Shown in pieces: positions 34,360 through 50,885 of a DNA stretch of 64,000 nucleotides. How positions within the stretch are numbered: the stretch's first letter is position 1; the number at the start of each line of letters is the position of its first letter. Below the pieces are notes generated by a model. It ran no database searches and had not been told where the DNA came from. It was given only the letters and a program-made list of their open reading frames with translations. Both the position numbers and the translations under genes were made by a program. The stretch is taken from the NCBI GenBank assembly GCA_036925085.1, contig JAUPFP010000083.1, positions 62,001 to 126,000 on the forward strand, given 5' to 3'. Source of the DNA: Brachycybe producta. Lineage: Eukaryota > Arthropoda > Diplopoda > Playtdesmida > Andrognathidae.

Positions 34360-35551
34360 TTTAAGCAATTATGACAATGGGTCACACGAGCCACTCTCTG
34401 TATATATATAAATTGACATGTTCGAGCGTATATCCTTAGAGAATGTGTTTGAAAGATTTTTTTCTAAAGAAATTTTCAATTTTTGTAAAAAAAAAATAAA
34501 ATTTCAAAAACGTAATAAACAAATTGAAATATAGCTAGCTGCCTTTATTACATTCTTTTTGACTCTTTTGAGTAATTTATTTCAGATTAGAATTTTAGTT
34601 GTCTTAATTTACTTGAAAAGACTTCTCATGAAAGTTAATTTTTTTTTTGGTGTCAACGTTTATATACAAAACAACAACAACAACATCATCTCCTTAAGTC
34701 CATTCCTCAATTGTATATTAAGATGCTTTTGATGCTTTTCAAAGTAAAACAGAATGAAGTCGTTCTGTATTTTTGGGGAGGGGGGGGGGATTGTTCAGTT
34801 TTTCTTCAGTTAGGAAGGAAGCTTATGTAAATAAATGCAATAACTTAGACTTAAAGTTGAGCTGTAAATCCACACTGATGGGCAACAAATATATCAGCTC
34901 TTTTCAAGCTGGACTTAGAGAGAAAGTGAGAGAGAGAGAGAGAGAGAAAAAAAAGAATATAATACAATGGGCTTTGTTTAAAATATATAGATATTTTTTA
35001 TGTTATAGGCCGCCTATTTTGAGTATACCTATGAATGTTGGATACACAGGCTACTGTCACTTTTTATGATTCTTAGAGATGAAAATTGAATGCATTATGC
35101 ATATGTATAAATTGTTATTTGTGCAAAATGTTATTTGTGAAAGAGAAGAAAAGAGGACCTACAGAATTACAGCCAGCTATAAAATTGGTGAATGTAACAT
35201 AACAGTATCTGAAAATTGTTTCAGCTTAATTTCATGGCTGAAAAGGTGTATACTGCGGGCATTGAAGCTTCTCCAAGAGCTGGCTATGAGGTGCCATAAT
35301 ATATTTCTGGAAATTTTAAAGCGCCATAAATGGTGCTTCTTGTAATGTGAGCAACTTTCCAGTGGCTTCAAAGGTGCTGCTAATGAAGACTTTTGTGGTG
35401 TTTTAAGAAGGAAACTTAGTTCTTGAACTTAACTTGAAACCTGTATGCAGGATTTCAACAATGAAAACCCCGAGTTTTAACCAGTTTTTTGTTGGAACCC
35501 TGGTTAAAAGGGTTGAACTTTTAAGTGCTAATTTCGTTCATTAATATAGCC
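34360..35551. other. no gene seen
   Basis: AT-rich DNA with (GA)n at 34928-34947 and a short poly(G). The 98-aa frame at 34773 crosses the (GA)n and is not convincing. Confidence 0.4.
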
Positions 35552-35765
35552 TTAAGCGGCGATCACATTGGCAATATTTAAAGCAAGATTCCCTGCAAAT
35601 GTGTCTTTGAATTAACTGCAATTGCTGATGTGGTGACTTAACAGGAAATGCTGATCTTCGAGGGTTTTTTTGCGAGATATTGTACAAGAATCACGGCAAT
35701 ATTTGACTTATTTCTTGAAAAGAATCTTGCGACAAAAATAGCCAGTGTGATCTCGGCTTTAGTAA
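35552..35765. mobile_element. MITE, TTAA target, TIR GCGGCGATCACATT (copy)
   Basis: Starts TTAAGCGGCGATCACATTGG and ends GCCAGTGTGATCTCGGCTTTA. It shares TCACGGCAATATTTGACTTA with the sister copies. The right TTAA is mutated. Confidence 0.7.
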
Positions 35766-39424
<3,659 letters not shown>

Positions 39425-40460
39425 AATCATAATTTAATAATTAATGTAATTTTCAAATCTTTTGAATTTGATAAGAATAGTGGAAGGGATATTACCAGGG
39501 TGCAAAGGTCAAATGCTGGTAACAAAAAAGCAGGTGTCCAAACAAAAACCTTTAATGCATTTACATGGTTTTTTTTTCTTTCTTCTGAATACAATTCTTC
39601 ACATTCTTTTGTTCAATTATGTGGCATGCATTTGACGAGAAAAGAGATTTGAGATTTGACTATATGGTGAGCAACCTACCTATATATAGTAAACAACAAC
39701 AAGAAGAAGAAGAAAATTGGAGGGCCTATTTATGTAAGCTTCCAACGCTCATCGTACAATAATATACAAGAGTCAATCTACTATATAGCAGAATAGAATC
39801 ACAACAAAAGAATGGATTTGGTACATTTATAAGGTATAATAGGCAAAACAGGTCCATAATGTGCTTTTCAATCTGTATCTCTGTGCAAAAGTGATGATTA
39901 CAATAGTGTGGGCATAAAAGCCTCTCTCAAATATTGTTGTTCTCTTGTTGATTAGTTACGATTTTAAAATTAACTCTTTCACAATAAGTTTATTACAGTA
40001 CATAGTATACACGGTATGTATGCTACAGTAGTCTAAGTGAAAAATGGGTTATTCTGCAAATTCACTAGTCAATTTGCAAAGTAACTGAAATAGCAAAATA
40101 ATTTACATTGTGTTGTTACTTAAGGCAATTATTATATAGAATGGCTTGTTGTTGTATGTAGCCATTCTGCAAATTGCCTAAAGTGCTAGAAAATGTGCAG
40201 ATTTACTGACTATTGAATTGTGGCCGATTTTAGTTTAAGTGAATTGCAGTAAAAAGGTATAAAGAATAATCGTTGAAGTATTAGTTTGATTTGGAAACAT
40301 TGCAGTTAAATTGAATTGTAACACCATGGTTAACCACGTTATTGCATAGTTGTTTCACTTTTAAACAACATGGTGGCTTGTGAAAGGTGGCAAGCACTCA
40401 ATTTATGACTATAAACGTTAAAACTATAGGATTTAACTATGATAATTATGTATTAATGTG
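39425..40460. other. no gene; weak CTGCAAATTCACTAGTC-type foldback
   Basis: A weak inverted pair (TTATTCTGCAAATTCACTAG near 40050; ATTCTGCAAATTGCC near 40185) suggests a decayed MITE. Confidence 0.3.
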
Positions 40461-40796
40461 GTTAACCATGTTATATTGATGCAGTAATGTTAGCAGCATA
40501 TGTGACAAATTAAACTACTGTTAATTCAACCATGTTTGTTTCTTATCCAATTGAAAAATTAACTTTAATTATCTTTTTAACCGCAGTTAACTTTCATAAT
40601 ATAAATCAGATATACAGTATAATGTTGTTAACCATGTTGTGTAATTGCAGTAATTTGACTGCATTGTTAGCAAATTTAACTACAGTTAATTTAACCATTA
40701 TTTTTTCTCTAGAAACTTAATCATTATTTTTTTTTCTCACTAAAAACTTAACTGTGGTTATCTTTTTAGCTGCAATGAACTTTTATAATGATGATT
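40461..40796 (+). repeat. tandem duplication, ~166-bp unit
   Basis: GTTAACCATGTT starts at 40461 and again at 40627. Both units continue with GCAGTAAT, ACTAC(T/A)GTTAATT and ATCTTTTTAGC/CCGCAGTTAAC-type sequence, ending CTTTYATAAT. The units are diverged, so the duplication is old. Confidence 0.6.
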
Positions 40797-41816
40797 TTTG
40801 AAATTGATTAGTGGTTTTACAAAATGACTGATTTTTCACTTGACAATAACAAAAAAATATATATTCTAAAAATACAAAGTGCATATTGGATATAAGATTC
40901 TGATGATGGTTTTCGTGTTGTTGTTTTTTTTTTTTTTTTCGGTTGTACTTGTTTGAGTGAATCGCAACAACAAAAAACACACTCTTGACAAGCAACCAAC
41001 ATTCTTTATCACAGGTGTGCGCCAATGAATTGGAGAAAATTGTATTGAATAATGCCACCATTTCATCTTTTCTCTCTCTTTCTTTCTTTAACTTCTTAAG
41101 TTAAAAACAGATTAGATATTCTTTTTTTATATATTCTTTTCAGTTAAGACAGCTTCATTTCAATTGGCTCATATTCAAACTGACTTTTTTTTTGTACAAA
41201 AAGGTACCTTATTTTAAAAAGAAAATTCTAAAGTTTGCAATGCTAGAAAGAAAGGAAAGGCAACACTTTGTTGTTGCTCTTCTTGTTGTATATATGTGGC
41301 CAAATGTTTTAATAGAATACCAAAGAATATATGGTATACTTTTTTTTTTCATTTCATGACTGAATTGGGGCCATGAATATACTGTATATATTGAGTGTTT
41401 GGATTTTGTTCGTAATGAACATTATTAATGTTTTCCTCTTGTTAAGTCAAACTTGAATAAAAAATGCAAGCAACCACATATTCAATAGAAGCCCCCATTA
41501 TTCCATTATAAAAGGTGGATTGCTGCTGCACACTATACTATAGTTTGAAGTTCTTAAAAATTATTAGAGGTGACTATTGGCTATTTGATGGTATTTTATG
41601 AGAATACTCTTAGTTTTAACCTTTTACACGTAGAACAGTTAAGGGCAACATTTTTTTTATTAAAAAAAGGGTAGAAGTGTGTATGGACAAGACGAAAATG
41701 TCTACTTCATGTAAATTTGATATTTCTTCATTTTTATAACAAAACTTACCATATCGTGACAGTGTTAATAACATTGTTGTAAATTCTTTTTGAAAGACTG
41801 ATCATGTACTGTACAT
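40797..41816. other. no gene seen
   Basis: AT-rich unique sequence; the overlapping minus-strand frames at 40783-41066 carry no recognisable motif. Confidence 0.4.
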
Positions 41817-41961
41817 GACGCATCCATTTGGTGTTAATTGTCCATTACACGAAATGTATGTCCAATTCTCGTTTTGCATCAAGCCAACTTATGTTCATTT
41901 CGTGTTCGTGAAAATGGACATACATTCCTTGTAATGCACAATTACACCAAATGGATGCGAC
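41817..41961. mobile_element. foldback MITE, TIR CGCATCCATTTGGTGTAATT (copy 2)
   Basis: GACGCATCCATTTGGTG and its inverted partner CACCAAATGGATGCGAC, with inner ATTACACGAAATGTATGTCC and GGACATACATTCCTTGTAAT. Better preserved than 16649-16804. Confidence 0.75.
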
Positions 41962-42246
41962 ATATCGTCGTGTAAGAAGTGATACCACATAACTAACAGA
42001 ATATAAATTTGACAAGAGGAACAAAAAAACGTTATAATGCAAATTTAAGGTTTTGTTACACAATTTTTTGCTAAGATGATTATTTGGACGTTTTTATAGC
42101 CTTACAAACAATTTTTTTCTAAATATTTGCAAAATTACATTAAATGGATTTGAACACCCTCTCTCTACCAGATGTCTCGACCAGTCAATATCTTTTATTT
42201 TGCTACTATTATCCCCGCCCCTTTTTATATTTGAAAGAGAAAATGA

Positions 42247-42845
<599 letters not shown>

Positions 42846-42911
42846 CACAGAGTAAGTAAATGTTGCCTCTCCTCGGTATGGTGAGCAGAGGCAACATTTA
42901 CTTACTTTGTG
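42846..42911. other. perfect long-stem hairpin (25 bp, 16-nt loop)
   Basis: AGTAAGTAAATGTTGCCTCT (42851-42870) is the exact complement of 42887-42906 across a 16-nt loop; five more pairs, one of them G-U, extend the stem outward. The size resembles a miRNA precursor, but a very young foldback or MITE fits as well. Expression is unknown. Confidence 0.6.
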
Positions 42912-42964
42912 ATCAACTACTAATTTGGTGCCTGCAAATGCAGCGGTGGTGCTAGTGTAGTGTC

Positions 42965-42996
42965 ACCAGCAACAGTTGCTGGAGACTGTTGCTGGT
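42965..42996. other. second hairpin ACCAGCAACAGT, 12-bp stem
   Basis: ACCAGCAACAGT and its exact complement ACTGTTGCTGGT enclose 8 nt, about 60 bp downstream of the larger hairpin. Confidence 0.45.
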
Positions 42997-45772
42997 TGCA
43001 AGCTTGCATCGTTGCCTAATTTGCACTGACAACTTGTAATATGTTGAACGGCGACGGATGTTTTGGCATAGGTGGTGAAAACTACAACGGTACCACCGTA
43101 TGGTGACTATTGTCAACTAAAAAACTAGAAAAACGTTTTCCCGCGAAATTGGCACTGCTGCCGTTGATGCTGCTGTCACTGCTACCTCCAAGCATTGGAT
43201 TTTCCGAGTGTAATGGTTTATGGTAAAGTATAATAGTCTGAATATTTGCAGCTTATCACGCTGTTGCAGATTGCTGACCATTGGGATAAATATCAGCAAG
43301 TGTTTTAAATTTGTTGATTTCATTTTGTTTCTGTTTTTCAAACACTCTGTATTTGAAGAGGGTTGGGGGGGGGGCGAATGGGTCATGAAAAAAAGTGGGT
43401 TGAAATTGAAAATGGGAGTATATTATAATATGTATATAAATATACAGTGACACCATATCAGTATATATTGAGGCCATCAGGTTTGATTAACAAGAGGAGG
43501 ACCTATTACGATATTGGTTTTGGTGCTTTTGAGAATATCATGCAAATTAGACTTTGGAAGACACTGTGTGGTTGTGTCCCCGGTGGCAATGTTGTCGTTG
43601 TTATGTTCGATTTTCACCCATTGGCTCAATTGAATAGTTTGGTTTGTATGTATGTATGTGTGTGTGTGTGTGTTTGTGTTGCCTCCATAAATCTGGAAAT
43701 AATGAAAGTTCTGAATAAAAGGAAAGTTCTATCTCTCTTTTTTTTTCTATACACACACAAGTTCTCTTTTTAATCCATTTCTGTGATTAAAATACTTTGA
43801 AGAATGGCATCTGAAATACAATTATTGTAATGTACGTTTATGTGTGTATATATTGAGAGAGAGAGAGAGAGAGAACAATGCAAATTCTTTACTATAGTAT
43901 TTTACTTTATAAAGCAGTTTCTTTTCTGGCATTGAATATAAAAGGGCGAGAGATGAATACACTGAAATCGATTGTTGAGTGTTAATAAAAAAAAAGCTTA
44001 TAATTAAAAGAAACGTATAACATTTCTAATGAATTTTCAATTTTTTCATTAATATTTCGTGTTTGTTACGTTTGTTATACATTTTTTGTGTTATATTATC
44101 TCTCACCTATAAATGCCATTAATTAATATGGCACAGCAAATTTTAATAAGTTTTTATTTTAATTTGAGTGGCTTTTAACTTAATTAAGACTTGTGATATT
44201 TTGTGTGTGTATTTGTGACAATTTTATGATAATGTTTTTTCTTAAAGAATCTATTACCAAAGTATAAGCGTGGCAAATCTAAATTGTTTAAAATGAAACA
44301 TCTCGGAAATAAACTCTTTAAATATGCCGAGTGGCCTACGAAAAACGGAACAGTTTGAAAAATTTATAACTTTATTTTTTTTTAAATATTTTTAAAATTT
44401 TGTTTCTTCCGATTATTATTAAGTACACTTTGGAAAGTGGTATGTGAGTGTATTACCTTGGCCATTGTGTTTTGACCCCTCTTGCAAAAATGTCTGCAAG
44501 TGCCCATGGTTAGAGGCTGGAACTGAAGTTGACCAGATTTTTTAATTAGAAAAAAAAAGCATAATTGTATAGTTGTTCAAATTGTGATGATAACTTCATA
44601 ATGCCACAAATCGAGAAACATTTGATTGAAATTGAATAACATTCCGAGCCCTACTTATTATGAATGGCTTACATTACGTTGCCTTTAAAGGACTCAATTA
44701 AGAAATACAAATGCTTAAATCTGCTCCAAATTCGATATCACCTGAAATTTGTAGTTATGTTTACTTACATAGTATACTGGACTGGCCTTACATGGTAGAT
44801 TATACAAGGCCTACCATTTTTAGGTTTTTCAAAAGAGCTTTTTATTTGTATGTTTGTAAAGAAAAAGAAAATATAAAATTTTATATTGGTTTTCTTAAGA
44901 AACTTTTATCAGGGAGATGAAGAAGAAGAAAAAGAGAAGAAAAAAGTTTTTAGTGATTTTGTTTGAGGTCAACATATTGCATGTAGCCAAAAAAAAAGAA
45001 GATAGAAAAAGGCAACAACAAATTTGAAATTTTCAATAAGACTTCAAAGAATAGCTTTAAAATGTTGTCTGAATAGAAGAGATTTTTTTTTTCTTCTATT
45101 CTTTTCTTTTGGTAAGAATCTAATGTATTGTGTGTTTGGATGGAAGAGAGAGACCTAAATGGTTATATACATTGTACAGAATTTATATTTATATAGATTG
45201 GCTGTTTTCTTGTATATAAAGAACATACTGACTGTAATAGTAGGGACCTTACAAGTGAACTTCATTTATTGTGGTTGTCCATTGGGAATTTAGGACGGTG
45301 AAGGAGGGAGGGGGAGGAGGAGGGGGTGGAAGGAAGAGAAGGTATTCATCAAAATGATTATTGGCAATAGGTTTTTGTTGTTGTTGTTGTGTTCTACTAT
45401 AACTGGTATGAACGGTTAGGTTCGTCTTGCTCTTTCAACAATTGACACACAAGGCACTCAAGGCACACTGAATATACAGTATGTCTTGGTACAACTTTTT
45501 TAAAAAAAATGTGTATAAAAGTCTAGATCAAAAATGAAACATGGAAACTGTTGTAGGAAGAAGAAAAGGCACATTGTGTGGACATATACTGGTATATATG
45601 TTTCCTTCAAAGTAGAAATTGAGTGATTTTACACAATTACTAGACAATTTGTAAATCTGCAACATTTAATGGCCTGAATCTAAGGGATGATTCACGTTTC
45701 TGAACTAATTTGTTGTAACAACACTTCCAACTTAGTTGTTTGTATTGTGTAGACTAGAACAGATATTATATA
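42997..45772. other. no confident gene
   Basis: Contains (GT)n near 43655, (GA)n at 43854-43874 and a G-rich tract at 45302-45335. The 43447-43773 plus frame (108 aa) has somewhat protein-like composition in its first 60 codons but no recognised domain and no clear splice sites. At 44280-44330, GTTTAAAATGAAACATCTCG resembles the arm of the mariner-type element at 14607. Confidence 0.3.
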
Positions 45773-46176
45773 CTAGTGGGGTAACCCGTCATAAATGACG
45801 GGAGCAAACTTTACAGGCAATTGTGAGCATACGTGTCGTTTGTTCCTTTTTTTCTCCTTTCATTTCAATTTCAGTCACCCCCTCCACATTTCTCTCTCTC
45901 CCCCTCTACACTTTCCAACCTTTTCCCCCTTCCACGTTTTTCTCTCTCTCTCTCTCCCCCCTCTACACTTTCCGACCTTTTCCCCTCTCCAATTTAATAT
46001 CATGGGGTTCTTGGATGGGGAGTGTGCAACATATAGTTGACCTTGAGAAAAAAAAAGCGGTTCATTTATTCAAATTTATATAAATTCTGACATGCTTCAA
46101 TGGTTGTACAGCATTACTTCAGAGAAAGATATATAGATACATACACAGACCTGGATATTATATATATAATTTTGTC
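45773..46176 (-). mobile_element. non-autonomous Helitron (copy C), 3' end at 45773
   Basis: The minus-strand 3' end has hairpin CCCGTCA-TTTA-TGACGGG (45785-45802), 8 nt, CTAG-T. The body has two pyrimidine blocks, the CATGATATTAAATTGGAGAG block and the GGTCAACTATATGTTGCACA core, then ATAAATTTGAATAAATGAAC. Similarity to copy A ends just past ACACAGACCTGGATATTATA, so the 5' end lies near 46170. Confidence 0.75.
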
Positions 46177-46190
46177 AATGTCATGCAGCA

Positions 46191-46328
46191 TTGCATTACA
46201 ATTTGTTGAGTAATGTGAGTCCACCTAGGAGTCAGTAACTGCTTGAGAGAAAAAAAATAAAACTCGGTTTTATTCTGTTGCAAGTGGTGTTGCACTATGC
46301 TTTACAACAAATTGTTGAGTAATTTGAC
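46191..46328 (+). repeat. dispersed motif AATTGTTGAGTAATGTG, two units
   Basis: TTGCATTACAATTTGTTGAG TAATGTG...CCACC at 46191 and TTGCACTATGCTTTACAACA...TTGTTGAGTAAT at 46290 are similar; a third copy is at 48763-48817. This may be a small repeat family. Confidence 0.45.
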
Positions 46329-46540
46329 AAGACCTTAAAACTTTGCTTAAATGTTTTGACACATATATATATGAGTGACGTCAAAATGATGTCACAGCCA
46401 ACTCCATATACCACACTGCAATGCTTGCTGCTAAACAAACATATATACTATACTTTTCAGTATTTGATTATCTTCCAGCCAATCAGCGCCATAGTTCTGC
46501 TTTTTACATAATGTTCGCTAGAGCTGCTCATTCACATACA

Positions 46541-46980
46541 CCTGGGGCCCATTTAACAAAACTACAAGTAGTGTCAGTAACAAGTGAATTTTTACAAGTT
46601 TACAAGCGAATTACGTGCAAACCACTAAAGATCACTTGTAACTAACAATTGTAGTTGACAAACTTGTTACTGACACTTATTGCCAAACAAAGATTTTCTA
46701 CCTAACTCAAAAGGTAGGTAGATTGTTGTGCAAGTGTTTTAGAATATCCTTACTATATCTCGTATATATGCAACACTTTTAAGACATTTTTCACACTACG
46801 GAATTACACACAAAAAAGAAAGCCACTATTTTATGAATACTGACACGTTTTGTTAACTATACACAGTACACTTGTTACAGACAAGTCCAATTTCACTTTT
46901 TCCCAACAACTTGTGATCTACAATTGTAAACTACAATGGTTACTCACAAGACTTGTAGTTTTTTGAAACGGCCGCCCCTG
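46541..46980. mobile_element. foldback MITE, GGGCCC..TTTCACAAAACT-type ends
   Basis: The left end CCTGGGGCCCATTTAACAAA, then ACTACAAG, pairs with the right end CTTGTAGTTTTTTGAAACGG, then CCGCCCCTG. Inside, AGTGTCAGTAACAAGT (46570) and its exact 16-bp complement (to 46678) form a nested palindrome. Non-coding, 440 bp. Confidence 0.65.
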
Positions 46981-47715
46981 ATGTTACATTGAACAATAGT
47001 ATGCTTATTATTGTTGTTTGCCAATATATATGCTGCTGTCCAAAAATATACTCCGTATATATGCCGCTTATGAACTTGCGTAACGAAGGAATTAAGCTGT
47101 GTATTGATTTATTTTTAGTCATGTTTTGTTTATTTAGTACAATACATGTTAAAGGTTCTTATTATTATTATTATGATCGTTTATCATTTCAGCAACACAG
47201 ACGCCTATGTCACTATTCCGTATTGCCGTACGTGCTTCATTAGTCGTAGCAACATAACTATAGGGCTTTAGGCAGTATGCCAGAACGCCTAAAATTGCAA
47301 GCTAATAATATAAATGTTTTATGTGTAGTTACTTGTTGTTGCCTTAATTGTTCATGTTTACTACAAAATTGATGGTTTTTGGTACATTGTCTAGTAATTG
47401 TGTAGATTAACTGATTTTTTACTTTTAGATTTTGAGATTAGATTGTGCAGCTCAAGCAGCTCAACCTTTTCTTCTTTTAACAAAAAAAAAACTTATTTGC
47501 TAGACTATGACTTCAATCAGTCAAATAGAAACTTCATTTAGTATAATATAGAGAAGACCTAAGGGCGATTCTAGTCTAGATGAACTCCATTCATTCAAAA
47601 TGAACCATAATAGTAAATTTCAATCAAAGTGAAAACCTTCTCGAACGCAATTCGCCATACACACAGTGACTTTGGTTTGGACTTGGGTTTTTTTTTTTAA
47701 ATATGTGTGTGTATA

Positions 47716-47718
<3 letters not shown>
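46981..47718. other. no gene seen
   Basis: AT-rich unique sequence. Confidence 0.4.

Positions 47719-47769
<51 letters not shown>
47719..47769. repeat. (TA)n microsatellite
   Basis: About 51 bp of TA repeats. Confidence 0.95.
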
Positions 47770-47771
<2 letters not shown>

Positions 47772-47962
47772 CATGTTTACTAGACATCAAAGAACAGATT
47801 TTGGTAGAATCTACAATGGTGTATTATTGTATGGCTGAATTTGTTGTCAATTTAATCGTAGGTACATGTAGTTGCAGCTTTCAGGTAGTGCATGGAGCTG
47901 GAAAACATTTCCACTGGACTGGCCCATTGTGTTTGTTCACTGAGAACACATTCACTTATCTG

Positions 47963-47963
<1 letters not shown>

Positions 47964-48054
<91 letters not shown>
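47964..48054. repeat. (ATT)n microsatellite
   Basis: About 90 bp of ATT repeats. With the upstream (TA)n it creates an artefactual 158-aa open frame (47666-48142). Confidence 0.95.
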
Positions 48055-48762
48055 TATGAACATGACACGAAATAAGCCGTATTTTTTGGCATCGTACAAT
48101 AATTTATTAATGAATAACAACAACTGTAAACAACTGAAGTAGATTTTAAAACAATAAGAAAAACCTTTTGATATTAGATAAAGCTGTTCAGGTACAAGTT
48201 GTTCTCTTCAGATGGATTTGTATTATTTGTAGCATGCAACATTATATCGGTAGGCCTATAACCCAATAGCATTTATTCTAGCAAGACCTCGACGTTGAAG
48301 GATGTTAGAGCACTTAGCTCTTTGTCGTACTGTCGCAACAGCAAAAAGACTAAAAAAAACGAAACACATTGTTTCAAATGAGTTGAAATGACAGTCACAC
48401 AAGACAGACGTATATGACAGTTTTGTATCTGCGTCCAAAAAGATGCAGCTTGTTGCATTCGTTGAGTCGCGATGGTGATGACTCTGATGAGTCTGATGAC
48501 CTATGGAATATATACGTTTCAATGGTACTACAGTAATGCAGATGAACTACAATTTTTTTTTTCTTCAAATAGTTTTTCATGACGCATACTGTCGCTATTA
48601 GCTACATATTAAGATATAACAGTTGTACGACAAAAAGTCGCTCGTCACGGCTCGTGTGCAAGCAGTCTTATTCTATTGGTTATTGCAACACAACATCTAC
48701 TTCGGAAAAAAAAAAGAAATTATCCATCCTAATCTGCAAAACAGACACCAAACACAAATAGG

Positions 48763-48817
48763 TTGTGTTGCACCACACTTGATAACACAAATTGTTGAGT
48801 AATGTGGATCCACCTTT
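48763..48817 (+). repeat. third copy of AATTGTTGAGTAATGTG motif
   Basis: TTGTGTTGCACCACACTTGA and AATTGTTGAGTAATGTGGAT, then CCACCT, match 46191-46328. Confidence 0.45.
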
Positions 48818-50637
48818 AGAGAAACAAAATTTAAGAAAAAAAATGAATTCAAAATCTGGAAGTATTTTTTTTAAAAACCCTGACATGACTAAAACAAATT
48901 GTGTATTATTAATTTCTTATTAATAAATAAGTTGGAACACTTAAACACTACATGGGGCTACTTCAGTAGTTAAATTACTAGTATTTACTATAGTGAGTAG
49001 CATAACACGTGCACACATCACACAATATATTTTAAGGCTTACAGTGTATACAGGTTATACTCTGGATGCTGTTTGCCATATTGCAACAATCATTTATTAT
49101 AAATAAAAATGTCAAAATTTGCATATTATGAATCGAAACAAGCAAATATGTAATAATACTTGGTAAAGCAGTGCATCAAGCATCATAATTGACTCATAAA
49201 TGGCTGCATCTATTCTGAAAGTGTTGCCATTTGTGAAACTTAAATTCTATAATAAAAAAAATCCTAGGTGTTCTCAAATGTACCCATTGTTTTTTTTTTA
49301 ATTAATGCAAAATGATTACAATAAAAAACTTGCAACGTTGAAATAATTAATAGATTAAATCTACTGTACTTACCTTTTACATTGTTGCAGTTGCTTTATT
49401 TAAAGATCAAGCTTTTTTTTGTTCATAAACAAAATAGACACATGTGGGTTTATTCTCATTTAACATTGCTGTCAATTTGTCTCATTATTATTATAATAAT
49501 AATAAGTAAATAATTATGCAAGTGGAGGTAAAGATGAAGGGAGAAGGAAGGTATAGATGTTTGCTTCATTGAGGATTATGAACTTATCAAAGTTCTGAGG
49601 TTGTCTTATCAATCATAACGGGTTATGATATGACTTAAAATGCAAATATAGTTAGTTCTCTCCTCCTCCTCCTCCTCCTCCTCCCATTCTCATTTTTTTT
49701 TAATATATATAATAAAGGAGATCAAATCAATCGTGCATGAGTTTCAAATGGTGTTTTAAAAACCACATCCATTAGCACGCACACAAACACATATACAGCC
49801 TCCTCAATATAATGTGTACAAGTTAATAAGGAACCCTCCTCCTCCTCCTCCTCAAATCTTCCTCGGACAATTAGCTTCTGTCTGCAGCTTGGCATTTATA
49901 TGGTATATTATACTAATACCCATAATACAGTATAAAGTGTTTGCCCATTGGGCATTATTAGCACATATGGTTATATAATATAAAGTATGAGAGTGGTTTT
50001 TTTTTAGGAAATAGATTTGTACAGATTCAAATGTGTTACTAATTCCACATAGGTCCCAGAAAAAAAAGAAGCTGGGCAATCAATTTTGTTTGGAGAAGGT
50101 GGGCATAATAGACCAATATAAAAATTTTATAATGGGGGGCTGTCGTTTAATGTCCATTGATGGCAATGAATGGGCGATATAGCGTGATTGTGTTTAATGT
50201 GTGTCTATGAGAACCATCTGTTCGCATAATGAATTAATTTAAAGAAAAAGGATGGGGGAGTTAGGTTTTTTTTATATGAGGTGTGATATATGAGAGAAGA
50301 GGTTGTGTTGGATAATATTTAAATATAATTATATTTAGGGAAAAAAATAGAGGGAGATGACAGAATGGTTTCAGAAAGTGCTCATCTTTTATGTAGCACG
50401 TTTTTGTCACCTTAAAGGGGAGAGTAGATGAGAGGTTTGGAGGTTCTCATTGATAGAACATCAATTTGAAGAGCTTTCAAATCGACCTGGTTTTTTTTTA
50501 TCAAACTCGTACTTATTGTAATGATGTCACATTAAATATATATTTCCAAGATGGAGATTCCATGTTTCATCTGTAGCTCGGTGTTCCGTTAAATTACAAA
50601 AAGTTAAAAGTGCTAAATTGCAAGCTATAGTTTTAGC
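48818..50637. other. no gene; (TCC)n tracts
   Basis: CTCCTCCTCC tracts at 49663-49686 and 49836-49854. Otherwise AT-rich unique DNA. Confidence 0.4.
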
Positions 50638-50885
50638 CTTGGAACACAATCGACTTTTGAAACACTTTTTTTTCTGCGACAAAATGAAGTCGAAGAGTGC
50701 GGGGCTGTCATCGTAATTTATTTTTTACGGAAAGACGCCAACCCTTGGCACACAGTTGAAACTCGCATGTGTGTCAAGGTTGGCGTCTTTCCATAGAAAA
50801 TACATTGCGACAACATCCCCACGACTTCGGCTTTTTTTTGTCGCCGAAAAAGTCTTTCAAAAGTCGCCTGTGTGTTCCACCTCTT
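50638..50885. mobile_element. nested-palindrome MITE (GTCGCCTGTGTGTTCCA family)
   Basis: The outer arms, TTGGAACACAATCGACTTTT to AATGAAGTCGA and the complementary TCGGC...GTCGCCTGTGTGTTCCA, pair over about 50 bp. The centre is a second, better palindrome, GGAAAGACGCCAACC and TGTGTGTCAAGGTTGGCGTC (50728-50794). Related elements are at 52028-52441 and 409-528. Confidence 0.7.

Noticed and set aside
47666..48142. 158-aa open frame on the plus strand
   Set aside because: Most of it is (IY)n from (TA)n and poly-Ile from (ATT)n; the 60 residues between show no recognised domain.
48256..48580. Overlapping minus-strand frames at 48256-48580 as a gene
   Set aside because: Two frames overlap with somewhat protein-like stretches, but no motif could be matched and no element ends or splice sites were convincing.
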